A DNA stretch of 64,000 bases from assembly GCA_012960925.1 (NCBI GenBank), contig DUAG01000048.1, forward strand, positions 1-64,000, in the 5' to 3' direction. Below are positions 1 through 7,903 of the stretch, in pieces (the first letter of the stretch is position 1; each line of letters starts with the position of its first letter). This DNA is from Candidatus Manganitrophaceae bacterium (GTDB lineage Bacteria > Nitrospirota > Nitrospiria > SBBL01 > JAADHI01). The translations under genes were made by a program, and so were the position numbers. The notes beneath the pieces were generated by a model. The model had not been told where the DNA came from. It searched no databases and saw nothing but the letters and a program-made list of their open reading frames with translations.

Positions 1-62
1 TCATTCGCAGTTTCAAATCAACCAGATACGCCGCTTTTTTTCAAGCCCTCCATACACCACTT

Positions 63-425
63 TCAGTTATAACTCTTTGTACAGATAGTTTGTCTGAAAC
101 TTTTTTCGGTATCGGGATATTTTTCCCCAGCTTCTTTATGCTTCCACCCAAACACTGGAAGCAAAATTGAGGGGATAAACTTAAATGCTCTTGGTGATGG
201 CTCCATATGGAAGAGTGTAACCAATGATGTTGTGTTCTTTTTCTGAGCTTTCAATTCCCATTCTGCCGCATTTGGTAAAGGTAAATTGTTTTCCTCTATA
301 CCTAATAAATCTTCAAGAGTATTGCCAACCCCACCATCATTATTTTTGCGTCCTGTTGGAATCCAGCCCTGGGTACGGATAGTTTCCAATGCTTCAATGA
401 GGCTTTCTTTAGTATATGTTTTCAT
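63..425 (-). CDS. MvaI/BcnI-family restriction endonuclease, truncated by frameshift
   Basis: The 120-residue frame holds the N-terminal half of an MvaI/BcnI-type type II restriction endonuclease (enzymes cutting CCWGG or CCSGG). Visible marks are GNTLEDLLGI and, about 20 residues later, the active-site-like block WELKAQK (an ExK motif). Family members are usually about 240 residues, so this one is roughly half length. Just past the stop the other minus-strand frames resume family-like sequence (LKVVYGGLEKK, then AAYLVDLKLR around a 7-A run). This suggests one or two indels, with the gene continuing off the left edge. Its start overlaps the methyltransferase stop by 4 nt (ATGA), the layout of a restriction-modification operon inside one integron cassette. 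Family assignment is fairly secure; activity as written is unlikely, and homopolymer sequencing error is possible. Confidence 0.62.
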   Translation of the reverse strand: MKTYTKESLIEALETIRTQGWIPTGRKNNDGGVGNTLEDLLGIEENNLPLPNAAEWELKAQKKNTTSLVTLFHMEPSPRAFKFIPSILLPVFGWKHKEAGEKYPDTEKSFRQTICTKSYN

Positions 426-1214
426 TTTAATTCCCGAGAATCAAACAAGGTTGCTTGTTTTACTGATTGTTTAGCTATTTTGGGTTTTGATACAGACATT
501 GGATCATTTAAGCGCTTTTGTGCCATTTCACAATATTCTGGAGAAATATCAATACCAATAAACTGCCTACCAAGTTTTCTTGCCACTAAAGCAGTTGTCC
601 CAGACCCCATAAATGGATCTAAAACAGTTTCTGCATTAGTTGATGAAATAATCCTATCAATCAAAGCCTCAGGGAAAGGAGCCGGATGTTGATTTTTGCT
701 TTCTTGCATAAATTCCCATACGTCGCCATAAGCATTGGCTTTTTTTGCAAGTTTAAATTCCGGTTTTGCTATCAAATAAACTACTTCATATGTTGGAAGA
801 AAATATCCGGGGTTAAAATTAATACCCCCTTTTCTTCTCCAAATGATAATCTGCCTTACTGGAAAATCTGAAATAATATCATTTCGATCTTGCAGTAAAC
901 CTGCTTGCACACGCCATTTGTGGTTGTAAAATATAGCTCCATTTTCAGGTATTATTCGTAACATTTCTGTCAAGCAATCTCTTTGCCATTTCGAATATTC
1001 ATCATGTGGCATATTATCATTGTAATGTGAGTACCCATTTATTAATGCCATCTTTCATTCCATTCCCAGTAGAATTTTTCAGATTATATGGAGGCGAAGT
1101 AACAACTAAATCAATACTGCCATCGGGGATTTTTTTCATTACGTCAACAGTGTCCCCACAAATAAATTTATCGAGAAAATCATCAGGGCACTTCTTACTT
1201 TCTTTCTTACTCAT
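422..1214 (-). pseudogene. Frameshifted N4-cytosine/N6-adenine DNA methyltransferase (beta class)
   Basis: Two overlapping minus-strand frames together make one modification methyltransferase. The first (1214-1017) carries FICGDTVDVMKKIPDGSIDL and the catalytic TSPPYN. The second (1051-422) continues with ALINGYSHYNDNMPHDEY and ends with the SAM-binding block LDPFMGSGTTALVARKLG. Motif IV before motif I is the beta-class order, and TSPPY favours N4-cytosine, as in the MvaI/BcnI methylases. Near 1045-1055 the frame changes directly from NGMKDG to ALINGY. Relatives I recall have a few more residues there (GRGGKW-like), so a short deletion causing a frameshift is likely. A good ribosome site (AAAGGAAATAT before ATG) precedes it. 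Partner of the overlapping endonuclease. It is either a decayed cassette or a sequencing error. Confidence 0.7.
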
Positions 1215-1248
1215 ATATTTCCTTTGTTATACGGCCATTGTTTTTGAC

Positions 1249-1335
1249 ACATAACGTTTGAGCTAACCCGCGAGGAAAAGACTGCTTCCAAAATTAGAGC
1301 AGAGATTCCGAGTCTGGTTGAGCGACTTGTTGGCC
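1249..1335 (-). other. attC recombination site of the HIT-HNH cassette
   Basis: Read on the minus strand, the site opens with GGCCAACAAGTCGCTCAACC (R'' core GGCCAAC) and closes with GGTTAGCTCAAACGTTATGT (R' core GTTATGT). The arms are imperfectly complementary around an unconserved middle, as in gene-cassette attC (59-base) elements. It lies 10 nt after the HNH nuclease stop and before the methyltransferase cassette, which is where a cassette boundary is expected. The 87-bp length is in the normal attC range. Confidence 0.7.
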
Positions 1336-1344
1336 CTTGACTTG

Positions 1345-2373
1345 TTAAAAATATGGAGCATCTTTTTCTTCTGGCTCCCATTGATGAATTAGTGTTACCC
1401 ACGCTTTAGAGTGAAAGCCATTCAGAAACTCACTTCTCTGCATTTCCGATGCGCCTGTTTGTTGAATAAGCGTTTCCCGCAAAGGGTGATGGCTAGAAAT
1501 AAGAAATTCGTTTCTTCTATGAAGCCTCTCCAGAAGTCGGATGGTGGGGATACGATCAAATTTACCGCCCGCCCCTCGATTGCATTTCTGGCAAGACAGT
1601 ACAAGATTCCATATACCATCAATTATGCCACTGAAGCCCTGCTGCTTTAAAGTATGCGGAAAGAAGTGATCAACATCGGGATATAAGGAGCTTGATACGT
1701 CAATATAAATATCTGTAAAACAATAGAAGCATTTTCCTTTTTGATACCCATTCAATGCATCACGACTTCCGGTAACTGACTTTCTTCTTTTCCGTTTATC
1801 TAATGCAAATAGAGATTCAGAGTTTTTATCATAGCCAATCGAAACAAGGCTTCTGGATACGCCTAACTCCCATGCTGTTTCTACAAGCCTCCATCGTGCT
1901 TCTACCTCTTGAGGTAAATTTACAAATTGCTGACGATTTAAAAGATTAGTAAATTCATCAGTAATACGGATGCCTTTATTTTCTTTGCGCTCATCAATAT
2001 AGAAGCGCTTTGGTACCTCACCCTGACCAACTACATGAAAAGTATCAATGACATTGTTAAATCCATAACGAATTGTTACTTCTGTGAGTTCATCTTGAAT
2101 TATCTCGCCAGAATTATATTTCCTGCATCCATCAAGCAACTTACTACTATTCGATGTCCCTTGTTTGTCTGAATTCTTTATATGTTCGGACAGATGCCTG
2201 GAATAGATTGGTGCAAGATCACCTAGCTTTATAAGCTCTCCAGATTTTGGTTGAAGTTCCAATAGTGATTTTGCCAACGCAAACTTATAACTGGCCACAT
2301 TTCTACCAAAAAGGATTATCCCTCTCCAATAATCCTCTAGTTGTGGTTCTTTTGATACGAATGGCCTGGGCAT
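1345..2373 (-). CDS. HNH endonuclease, cassette-borne
   Basis: A 342-residue protein with a C-terminal-half HNH/zinc-finger nuclease domain: CFYC (about residue 215), then VDHFFPHTL, then WNLVLSCQKCNRGAGGK. This gives two CxxC pairs framing the catalytic DH and N. The first 200 residues are not a domain I recognise. They contain conserved-looking blocks (EDYWRGIILFGRNVASYKFALAKSL in two parts, and VEARWRLVETAWELGVSR) that may sense a target or partner. It starts 4 nt after the HIT gene stop, so the two are probably co-translated, and attC follows its stop. Likely a DNA-cleaving effector of a cassette-borne defence module. The nuclease class is clear; the role is inferred. Confidence 0.72.
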   Translation of the reverse strand: MPRPFVSKEPQLEDYWRGIILFGRNVASYKFALAKSLLELQPKSGELIKLGDLAPIYSRHLSEHIKNSDKQGTSNSSKLLDGCRKYNSGEIIQDELTEVTIRYGFNNVIDTFHVVGQGEVPKRFYIDERKENKGIRITDEFTNLLNRQQFVNLPQEVEARWRLVETAWELGVSRSLVSIGYDKNSESLFALDKRKRRKSVTGSRDALNGYQKGKCFYCFTDIYIDVSSSLYPDVDHFFPHTLKQQGFSGIIDGIWNLVLSCQKCNRGAGGKFDRIPTIRLLERLHRRNEFLISSHHPLRETLIQQTGASEMQRSEFLNGFHSKAWVTLIHQWEPEEKDAPYF

Positions 2374-2377
2374 GTAA

Positions 2378-2764
2378 TCAATAATTTCCTTTTCCTGGTA
2401 TCACATGCCTGACTCCACCCCTTGGGTTAGCAACATCTCCTTTTCTTCTTGGTATTAGGTGTATGTGACTATGGAAGATGGTCTGACCTGCAACTGCCCC
2501 AGAATTCATCCCGATATTAAAACCACCTACAGAATCATCCGCTGCAAGGATTTCTTCTCTTACGGCTCGTAGCAATGAATCACAACCAATCAGTTCATTG
2601 TTTGTCAGGCCAAAATATTCACCGACATGACGTTTTAGGACAATTAGTGAGTGCCGTTCAGTTACTGGAAATCCATCGGGTATAGCATAAGCGTACTTAT
2701 TTTCTGCAATAATTCTTTCCTTTGGAATATTGCAGAATAGGCATTCTGTTTTTTCTTCTTCCAT
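2378..2764 (-). CDS. HIT-family nucleotide hydrolase
   Basis: A 128-residue histidine-triad protein. An N-terminal CLFCNIP (zinc-type CxxC) is followed by YAIPDGFPVTERHSLIVLKRH and the catalytic triad HSHIHLIPRR near residue 99. The tail NPRGGVRHVIPGKGNY is typical of one bacterial HIT subgroup. HIT enzymes cleave dinucleoside polyphosphates (Ap4A) or nucleotide-phosphoramidates by a covalent nucleotidyl-histidine. Here it is the first gene of an integron cassette and is followed after 4 nt by an HNH nuclease, with no attC between them. That pairing suggests it makes, removes or senses a nucleotide signal for the nuclease; this is inference. It begins 15 nt after the preceding attC core. Confidence 0.78.
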   Translation of the reverse strand: MEEEKTECLFCNIPKERIIAENKYAYAIPDGFPVTERHSLIVLKRHVGEYFGLTNNELIGCDSLLRAVREEILAADDSVGGFNIGMNSGAVAGQTIFHSHIHLIPRRKGDVANPRGGVRHVIPGKGNY

Positions 2765-2779
2765 ATGTTTCCTTCTGAG

Positions 2780-2840
2780 GGCTAACGCTGCTAATCAGCC
2801 GCGCGGCTTTTTTGCGTCGGCTGAATTAGCCTTGTTATAC
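2780..2840 (-). other. attC recombination site of the GIY-YIG cassette
   Basis: On the minus strand it begins with R'' GTATAAC, which contains the TAA stop of the GIY-YIG gene, and ends with GTTAGCC. The inner arms GCTAATTCAGCCG and CGGCTGATTAGC pair with one extrahelical base, the feature that directs integron integrases to the bottom strand. The short variable terminal structure AAAAAAGCCGCG lies between them. At 61 bp it is a compact, convincing attC site. Confidence 0.83.
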
Positions 2841-3680
2841 GTTTTGCAAGTCTTTGAGAGATTTACCATTCGCATTTACCCATGCTATGAGGCCGTTCGC
2901 GCTGCCGCCGTGAATTACTGCTGCTGCAGAACTGGGGCTTGAGAATTCAGTATCTTTAACAAAAACGTGTTTGTCACCTTCTTTAACAAGCCCTCCTTCT
3001 TCGATTAGCTTGTTCCTTTGAGCCATGACACTTGGCCATTTTTTGGCAGAGCCACGCTCCTCGAGTACTGCTTCTGACGTTGCTAAGACCACAATCCCAT
3101 TGGGCGTCAGGTAGCCAGAGGCAACAACGTTTTTGATTTTGCATGTGAGCATTTCTTTTTCCGCTTCACTTTCAACCTTCGATGCAGCTTGAACAAATGC
3201 CTCAATTCCAAGCACCGGCAGAACCTGCTGCATTTTTTCAAGAAATATCTCCATGTCCTCTCTATCTGATTCTGGAAGTTTTGCGCCACTACCTTGGCTG
3301 TTCATAACAACTGATCTATCAGCAGATTTTGCTATTTCAATTAATCGGCCCTCAATATACCGAATATGCGCCTTGGTAAGATTTTCATCTTTCGATATGA
3401 AAAAAGCGACATTGTTCCAGAAGTCTTTTGATAAATGGCTTTTAATTCGATCTCCAATACTTTCAGCTTCACCAATGTAAATTGCGCTTTTGTTGGTATC
3501 AGGATCTATGCCCGTAAGGAAATAGACACCTGGGCTTAGTGATTCTTCACGCTTCAAAACTTTCTCAAACTCGCTTCTGGGACCTGCTACAGCTTTACCC
3601 GTCCAATTGGAAAGCTCTGCGGTTCTCAAACGTTTTGGATCTCCAAATGCAAGAAATATTTTTAATGTTGCCGTTGCCAT
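2835..3680 (-). CDS. GIY-YIG nuclease with C-terminal DUF4357 domain
   Basis: A 281-residue protein. Residues about 45-130 form a GIY-YIG fold: GVYFLTG, AIYIGEAESIGDRIKSHL, and the downstream glutamate in YIEGRLIEIA. The C-terminal part ends in a DUF4357-type region (FSSPSSAAAVIHGGSANGLIAW), often found with DNA-interacting enzymes. GIY-YIG/DUF4357 proteins are common in prokaryotic accessory loci and are thought to be restriction-like nucleases. The ATG is preceded by AGGATAA at a suitable distance. The stop codon lies inside the attC core, so this is a single-gene cassette or the last gene of a two-gene cassette with the HNH protein upstream. Domain calls are secure; the biological role is inferred. 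Confidence 0.8.
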   Translation of the reverse strand: MATATLKIFLAFGDPKRLRTAELSNWTGKAVAGPRSEFEKVLKREESLSPGVYFLTGIDPDTNKSAIYIGEAESIGDRIKSHLSKDFWNNVAFFISKDENLTKAHIRYIEGRLIEIAKSADRSVVMNSQGSGAKLPESDREDMEIFLEKMQQVLPVLGIEAFVQAASKVESEAEKEMLTCKIKNVVASGYLTPNGIVVLATSEAVLEERGSAKKWPSVMAQRNKLIEEGGLVKEGDKHVFVKDTEFSSPSSAAAVIHGGSANGLIAWVNANGKSLKDLQNV

Positions 3681-3734
3681 AATTTTATCCTATGTATAAC
3701 AGTTATTTTATTCACCCGAGCCAAGAGTATTCGA

Positions 3735-4040
3735 CTAAGAAACAAGAGCCCTTCTTGCCACTTCAGCGATTGTGTCCTTCGTGATTCCACGCTTCTTGCA
3801 ATAGTCGGATTCGAGCCAATCGGAAAGCTTCTTGGCGCCTTTGCTCGCATTGCACGAGAAACAGCATCTGGCGATGTTTTCCCGATTGATTATTCTAGCG
3901 TCATTAACAATGTGTTCCCATGTTGCTGTAGCTTTTCTTGACTCTTTCGATGACCCAAATTCAATGCGACAATAGACGCAGTTCCTGTCTCGGTCATTGA
4001 CCTCTCTTTCTAACCAATCAGGGATGTTCCAATTATTCAC
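3735..4040 (-). CDS. Small HNH endonuclease, first cassette gene
   Basis: A 101-residue HNH nuclease. CVYCRIEF (near residue 22), ATWEHIVND (His-containing catalytic block) and NIARCCFSCNASKGAKK show the two CxxC zinc-binding pairs and the H-N-H core, with little else in the protein. It is the cassette gene nearest attI and so would be the most strongly expressed from an integron Pc promoter. About 55 nt separate it from the GIY-YIG gene, and no convincing attC can be seen there. Either the two share a cassette or the attC is degenerate. Such stand-alone short HNH proteins are frequent in integron arrays and phage-related loci; the target is unknown. Confidence 0.75.
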   Translation of the reverse strand: MNNWNIPDWLEREVNDRDRNCVYCRIEFGSSKESRKATATWEHIVNDARIINRENIARCCFSCNASKGAKKLSDWLESDYCKKRGITKDTIAEVARRALVS

Positions 4041-4132
4041 TTCAAGCCTTCTCTCTTCCGCTTCCTCAAAGGGCGTATAACTTGTTTTTATACTGATTAT
4101 TATTCCACATATTAACGCTATAACATTATTAT
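4041..4132 (-). promoter_or_regulatory. Probable attI site and cassette promoter (Pc)
   Basis: This is the gap between the first cassette gene and the integrase gene, which diverge. On the minus strand a core-like GTTATAC (4081-4075) in the context CAAGTTATACGCCC marks the likely integration point. It resembles the boundary at the attC ends (CGTATAACAA on the other strand). Just upstream a possible sigma70 promoter reads into the array: TTAATA (4115-4110), 17-bp spacer, TATAAA (4092-4087). Position and orientation match an integron platform. Both the attI and the Pc calls rest on short motifs only. Confidence 0.5.
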
Positions 4133-4222
4133 ATGGAAATTGTTCTGTGTATTAAGTTACTATATGCGGAACAACGTACAGAGACAATTATTCACTTCTT
4201 TCTTAGACCGATAGAGTTGTGT

Positions 4223-5230
4223 ATGCCATACAAGCGGGCAAAAGTCAAAGAGAAATATGTTCCGAAACCGGGGAGGCTGATGAACCAGGTTCGGGAGACG
4301 CTTCGCTATCATCATTATGCACTTCGCACCGAAAAGAGCTATGTAAGTTGGATCGTGAAGTTCATAAAATTTAATGGGACCCGACATCCGAAGGAGATGG
4401 GGAAATATGAAATTGAGCGCTTTTTAACCCACCTTGCCGTCAATCGACATGTGGCGCGTTCAACACAAAATCAGGCGATGCATGCCATCCTGTTTCTGTA
4501 TCGAGAGGTCTTGCAAATCTCGATGGATGACAAGCTTGATCCGGTACGGACAACGAAGCCGAAACGGCTTCCAACTGTTCTGAGCCGAGATGAGACCGCC
4601 AGACTGATAAAAGCCCTTGAGGGGACCCATCAATTGATGGCGAAACTCCTCTACGGGAGCGGGATGCGCCTGATGGAGGTCTTGCGATTACGCGTCCATG
4701 ATCTTGATTTTGACAACAAACAGATTCTTGTCCGGGACGGAAAAGGGAACAAGGACCGCTCGACACTCCTGCCCGAACCCTTGCACGGTATATTGAAGGT
4801 ACATCTTGAGCGGGTAAAAACCCTACACAAGGAAGATATCAAAATGGGATATGGAAAAGTAAATCTTCCAGATGCCCTTGCGCGAAAAATTCCAAGTGCA
4901 GCCAAGACCTGGGGATGGCAATATGTCTTCCCATCAAAAATCCGTTCAAAAGATCCGCGTAGTGGCGTGATACGTCGCCACCACATTCATGAGTCGGCCC
5001 TGCAAAAGGCGGTTTCTTCAGCGCGTGAACGTGCCGACATCACTAAACGGGTCTCCTGCCACACCCTGAGGCATTCTTTCGCGACGCATCTTCTGGAGTC
5101 CGGAGTGAACATACGTGTGCTTCAAGAGGTATTAGGGCACAAGGACGTCACGACGACAGAAATTTACACACATGTTTTGAGAAAAGATCTCAGCGGGATA
5201 AAGAGTCCACTTATTGGGTTGGGGGTCTGA
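4223..5230 (+). CDS. intI: Integron integrase (tyrosine recombinase)
   Basis: A 335-residue IntI-type tyrosine recombinase starting [10 protein letters not shown]. Expected catalytic residues are present: R149 (GSGMRLME), K174 (RDGKGNKDR), H280 and R283 ([12 protein letters not shown]), H306 (LGHKDV) and Y315 (EIYTHV), each about three positions from the IntI1 equivalents. The insert that separates integron integrases from XerC/D is visible at 215-238 ([12 protein letters not shown], then [10 protein letters not shown]); it contacts the extrahelical attC base. It catalyses attI x attC and attC x attC exchange. A longer frame begins at 4133, but those 30 residues do not match the family. It diverges from the cassettes, the usual platform layout, and appears intact. 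The gene stops 13 nt before rnr. Confidence 0.93.
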   Translation: MPYKRAKVKEKYVPKPGRLMNQVRETLRYHHYALRTEKSYVSWIVKFIKFNGTRHPKEMGKYEIERFLTHLAVNRHVARSTQNQAMHAILFLYREVLQISMDDKLDPVRTTKPKRLPTVLSRDETARLIKALEGTHQLMAKLLYGSGMRLMEVLRLRVHDLDFDNKQILVRDGKGNKDRSTLLPEPLHGILKVHLERVKTLHKEDIKMGYGKVNLPDALARKIPSAAKTWGWQYVFPSKIRSKDPRSGVIRRHHIHESALQKAVSSARERADITKRVSCHTLRHSFATHLLESGVNIRVLQEVLGHKDVTTTEIYTHVLRKDLSGIKSPLIGLGV

Positions 5231-5243
5231 GAGAGGAACAGGG

Positions 5244-7457
5244 TTGAACAAAGAAACTATTCTTGAACAATTGAATCAGAAATCGGACCATCCGCTTCTT
5301 TTGAAGGAGTTGATGCGGCAGCTCGATCTTCCAATGGAGGCCCGCAGGGAGGTCAGAGATCTTCTCCAGACCTTGATTCAGGAGGGGATGATCGTCAAGG
5401 TTCGGGGAAACCGCTACGGTCTTCCGGACAAGATGAACTTGGTTTCTGGGCGCCTGAAGGGACATCGGGACGGCTATGGTTTTATCCTTCCAGAAGAGGA
5501 AGGGGAAACAGACGTCTACATCGCGGAGCGCCGCATGAATGGGGCGATGCATGGGGATCGGGTTGTCGCCCGAATTGAAGGCTTCAAGTCCGGTGGGCGG
5601 CGCGAAGGGTCTATCATCCGGATTCTCGAACGGGCACATAAAATTCTCGTCGGACGGTTTGAGGTGGGACGCCGTGTTTGTTTTGTTCTTGCCTCGGATA
5701 AACGGGTTCGCCAGAATCTCCTGGTTTTGCCTGAAAATACCTTGTCGGCCAAGAACGGGGATGTCGTATCGGCCCAAATTCTGGTCTATCCGAAAGACGG
5801 ACGTAACCCGGAGGGGAAGATCGTCAAGATCCTTGGAAGACCGGATGATCCACGTATCGATACGGAGATTGTCATCTCCTCCTGCGGTCTTTCTCGGAAT
5901 TTTCCAGAAGAGGTCATGGGGGAGGCGGCCCATATAGAAGACCGGGTGACCCCGGCGATGTGTGAGGGACGGGTCGATCTCCGCGCGCTCCCGACGGTGA
6001 CGATTGATGGAGAAAAGGCACGTGACTTTGATGACGCCATCTCAATTGAAAAGACGACTCAGGGCGGGTATCGCCTCTGGGTTCATATTGCAGATGTCGC
6101 CCATTACATCCCGCAGGAGACTGCCCTGGACCGGGAGGCCTATCAGAGAGGGACCTCGGTTTACTTCCCGGATACGGTGGTTCCTATGTTCCCGGAAAAA
6201 ATATCAAATGGTATCTGCAGCCTGAAACCGAAGGAGGACCGCCTTACCCTGACCGCCGAGATGGAATTTGATGCGGCCGGGAATCAGGTCGGTGAGCGGC
6301 TCTACGAAAGTGTGATTCGAAGTGATGAACGCATGACCTATACCGCCGTTGCCAGGATATGTGAGGACCGCGACCGCGAGACCCGGTTACGCTATGCCGC
6401 GCTCCTGCCGCAATTCGACGGGATGCTGTCGCTTGCGATGCAGCTCCGAAAAAACCGCCTTTCACGCGGGAGTCTCGATTTCGATCTCCCGGAGCCGGAG
6501 ATCATTCTAAATCTAACGGGGGAGACGATTGATATTATCCGTGAGGAGCGAAATGTTGCGCACCAGATCATCGAAGCGTTCATGCTCGCCGCAAATGAAA
6601 CCGTCGCCGGCTATTTGACGGATCGGAACATACCGCTCTTGTATCGGATTCATGAAACGCCCGATCCCGACCGGATTTCTGATTTTAACGAGTTGATCAA
6701 GGTTTTCGGTTATACGCCCCGCAAGCTTGAAAGGATTCAGCCCAAAGAGCTCTCAGAGATCCTGGAAGAGGTTAAGGGGAAACCGGAGGAACGCCTGATT
6801 CATCAGGTCCTCCTTCGGACGATGAAACAGGCGCGATATTCGGCCGAAAATAAAGGCCACTTCGGGCTTGCCTCTGAGGTCTATGCCCATTTTACCTCAC
6901 CCATCCGGCGCTATCCCGATCTGGTTGTCCATCGCTTATTAAAGCGGGTCATGAAGGCTCCGATGCAGGCGGTGGAAAAAGAAGCCTGGAACGTGCGACT
7001 TGTGGAGATCGCCCAACACACCTCTCGCCGGGAGCGCATTGCCGTCGAGGCAGAACGGGATGTGATTCAGAGAAAGAAGGTGAAATTTATGGCAGATAAG
7101 GTCGGAGAATTTTATCCCGGTTTTATCTCCGGAGTCGCCCCCTATGGTTTCTTCGTAGAGTTGGAGGATTTTTTTGTAGAAGGGCTGGTTCATGTCAGCG
7201 CGCTGCATGACGATTATTACCACTACGATGAGGGTCGGCATTGCTTTATCGGGGCCAAGCGCCGCCGCCAATTTCGCCTGGGGGACCCGGTCCGGATCTG
7301 TGTAGAGAAGGTCGATCTGGAGAACCTTCAGATCGACTTCAGCGTCGTCGAAGAAAAGAGGCGAAAACAACCTGCTGCTTTAAAGAAAAAAGTTCCTGGG
7401 CGGCGTGGAGGGAAGCAAAAAAGGAGCAAAAAATCCAAACCTGGAAAGAAGAGATAA
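5244..7457 (+). CDS. rnr: Ribonuclease R
   Basis: A 737-residue exoribonuclease of the RNB family, degrading structured RNA 3' to 5'. An N-terminal winged-helix/cold-shock region (GRLKGHRDGYGFILPEE) precedes the RNB catalytic domain with DGEKARDFDDAIS; D261, D263 and D264 are candidate metal ligands. RHETPDP-type sequence (YRIHETPDPDRI), SPIRRYPDLVVHR and an S1 domain (GFISGVAPYGFFVELED) follow, then a Lys/Arg-rich tail typical of RNase R. I chose TTG 5244 because GAGAGGAACAGGG lies just upstream; an in-frame TTG at 5214 would overlap intI. The 13-nt distance to the integrase stop means the gene either shares its transcript or has a promoter inside intI. Confidence 0.93.
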   Translation: MNKETILEQLNQKSDHPLLLKELMRQLDLPMEARREVRDLLQTLIQEGMIVKVRGNRYGLPDKMNLVSGRLKGHRDGYGFILPEEEGETDVYIAERRMNGAMHGDRVVARIEGFKSGGRREGSIIRILERAHKILVGRFEVGRRVCFVLASDKRVRQNLLVLPENTLSAKNGDVVSAQILVYPKDGRNPEGKIVKILGRPDDPRIDTEIVISSCGLSRNFPEEVMGEAAHIEDRVTPAMCEGRVDLRALPTVTIDGEKARDFDDAISIEKTTQGGYRLWVHIADVAHYIPQETALDREAYQRGTSVYFPDTVVPMFPEKISNGICSLKPKEDRLTLTAEMEFDAAGNQVGERLYESVIRSDERMTYTAVARICEDRDRETRLRYAALLPQFDGMLSLAMQLRKNRLSRGSLDFDLPEPEIILNLTGETIDIIREERNVAHQIIEAFMLAANETVAGYLTDRNIPLLYRIHETPDPDRISDFNELIKVFGYTPRKLERIQPKELSEILEEVKGKPEERLIHQVLLRTMKQARYSAENKGHFGLASEVYAHFTSPIRRYPDLVVHRLLKRVMKAPMQAVEKEAWNVRLVEIAQHTSRRERIAVEAERDVIQRKKVKFMADKVGEFYPGFISGVAPYGFFVELEDFFVEGLVHVSALHDDYYHYDEGRHCFIGAKRRRQFRLGDPVRICVEKVDLENLQIDFSVVEEKRRKQPAALKKKVPGRRGGKQKRSKKSKPGKKR

Positions 7458-7465
7458 GGACCCAT

Positions 7466-7903
7466 GTGCTGAAGATCCCAAAAAATATTTTGGATCAGAT
7501 GATTTCCCATGCCCAATCAGACGCACCCTTTGAATGTTGCGGGCTCCTGGCGGGAAAAGAGGGGAAGATTGAGGAGATATACCCTATAGCAAACCTGCCG
7601 GCGGATGATCCGAAGATTGCCGACATGCAGGTCCCTCAAGACCGGCGTTTTCGTTATGTGATGGACCCGAAAGAACAGCTTAAGGCCTTTAAGGCGATGC
7701 GGAAAAACGGGACCGAACTTTCAGGGATCTATCATTCTCATCCCCACTCCCCCGCCACCCCCTCTGCCACGGATGTCCGGCTGGCCTTCTATCCAGAGGT
7801 CACTTATCTGATCATTTCTTTGGAGATAAAAGAGAAACCCGAGGTCCGGGGTTTTCAGATCGTGAATGAGAAGATTACTGAAATAGTGATAGAAGGCCCG
7901 TGA
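7466..7903 (+). CDS. JAMM/MPN metallopeptidase (Mov34/M67 family)
   Basis: A 145-residue single-domain JAMM protein starting at GTG, with ATAAGGA five bases upstream. The zinc signature is complete: an early glutamate in PFECCGLLAG, then GIYHSHPHSPATPSATD (HxHP-x6-S-x2-D). Bacterial stand-alone JAMM enzymes cleave isopeptide or peptide bonds next to ubiquitin-fold sulphur carriers of the ThiS/MoaD/CysO type, or process cysteine from them. No such carrier gene is visible nearby. It lies 8 nt after rnr, so it is probably co-transcribed. Its last 29 nt overlap the convergent propeller gene. Family certain; substrate unknown. Confidence 0.85.
   Translation: MLKIPKNILDQMISHAQSDAPFECCGLLAGKEGKIEEIYPIANLPADDPKIADMQVPQDRRFRYVMDPKEQLKAFKAMRKNGTELSGIYHSHPHSPATPSATDVRLAFYPEVTYLIISLEIKEKPEVRGFQIVNEKITEIVIEGP

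Noticed and set aside
1225-1231. Second GTATAAC core near the methyltransferase start
   Set aside because: No matching arm or partner core is visible, so it is not called a separate attC.
3681-3734. Possible attC between the small HNH and GIY-YIG genes
   Set aside because: A GTTATAC-like core occurs, but no complementary arms are seen.
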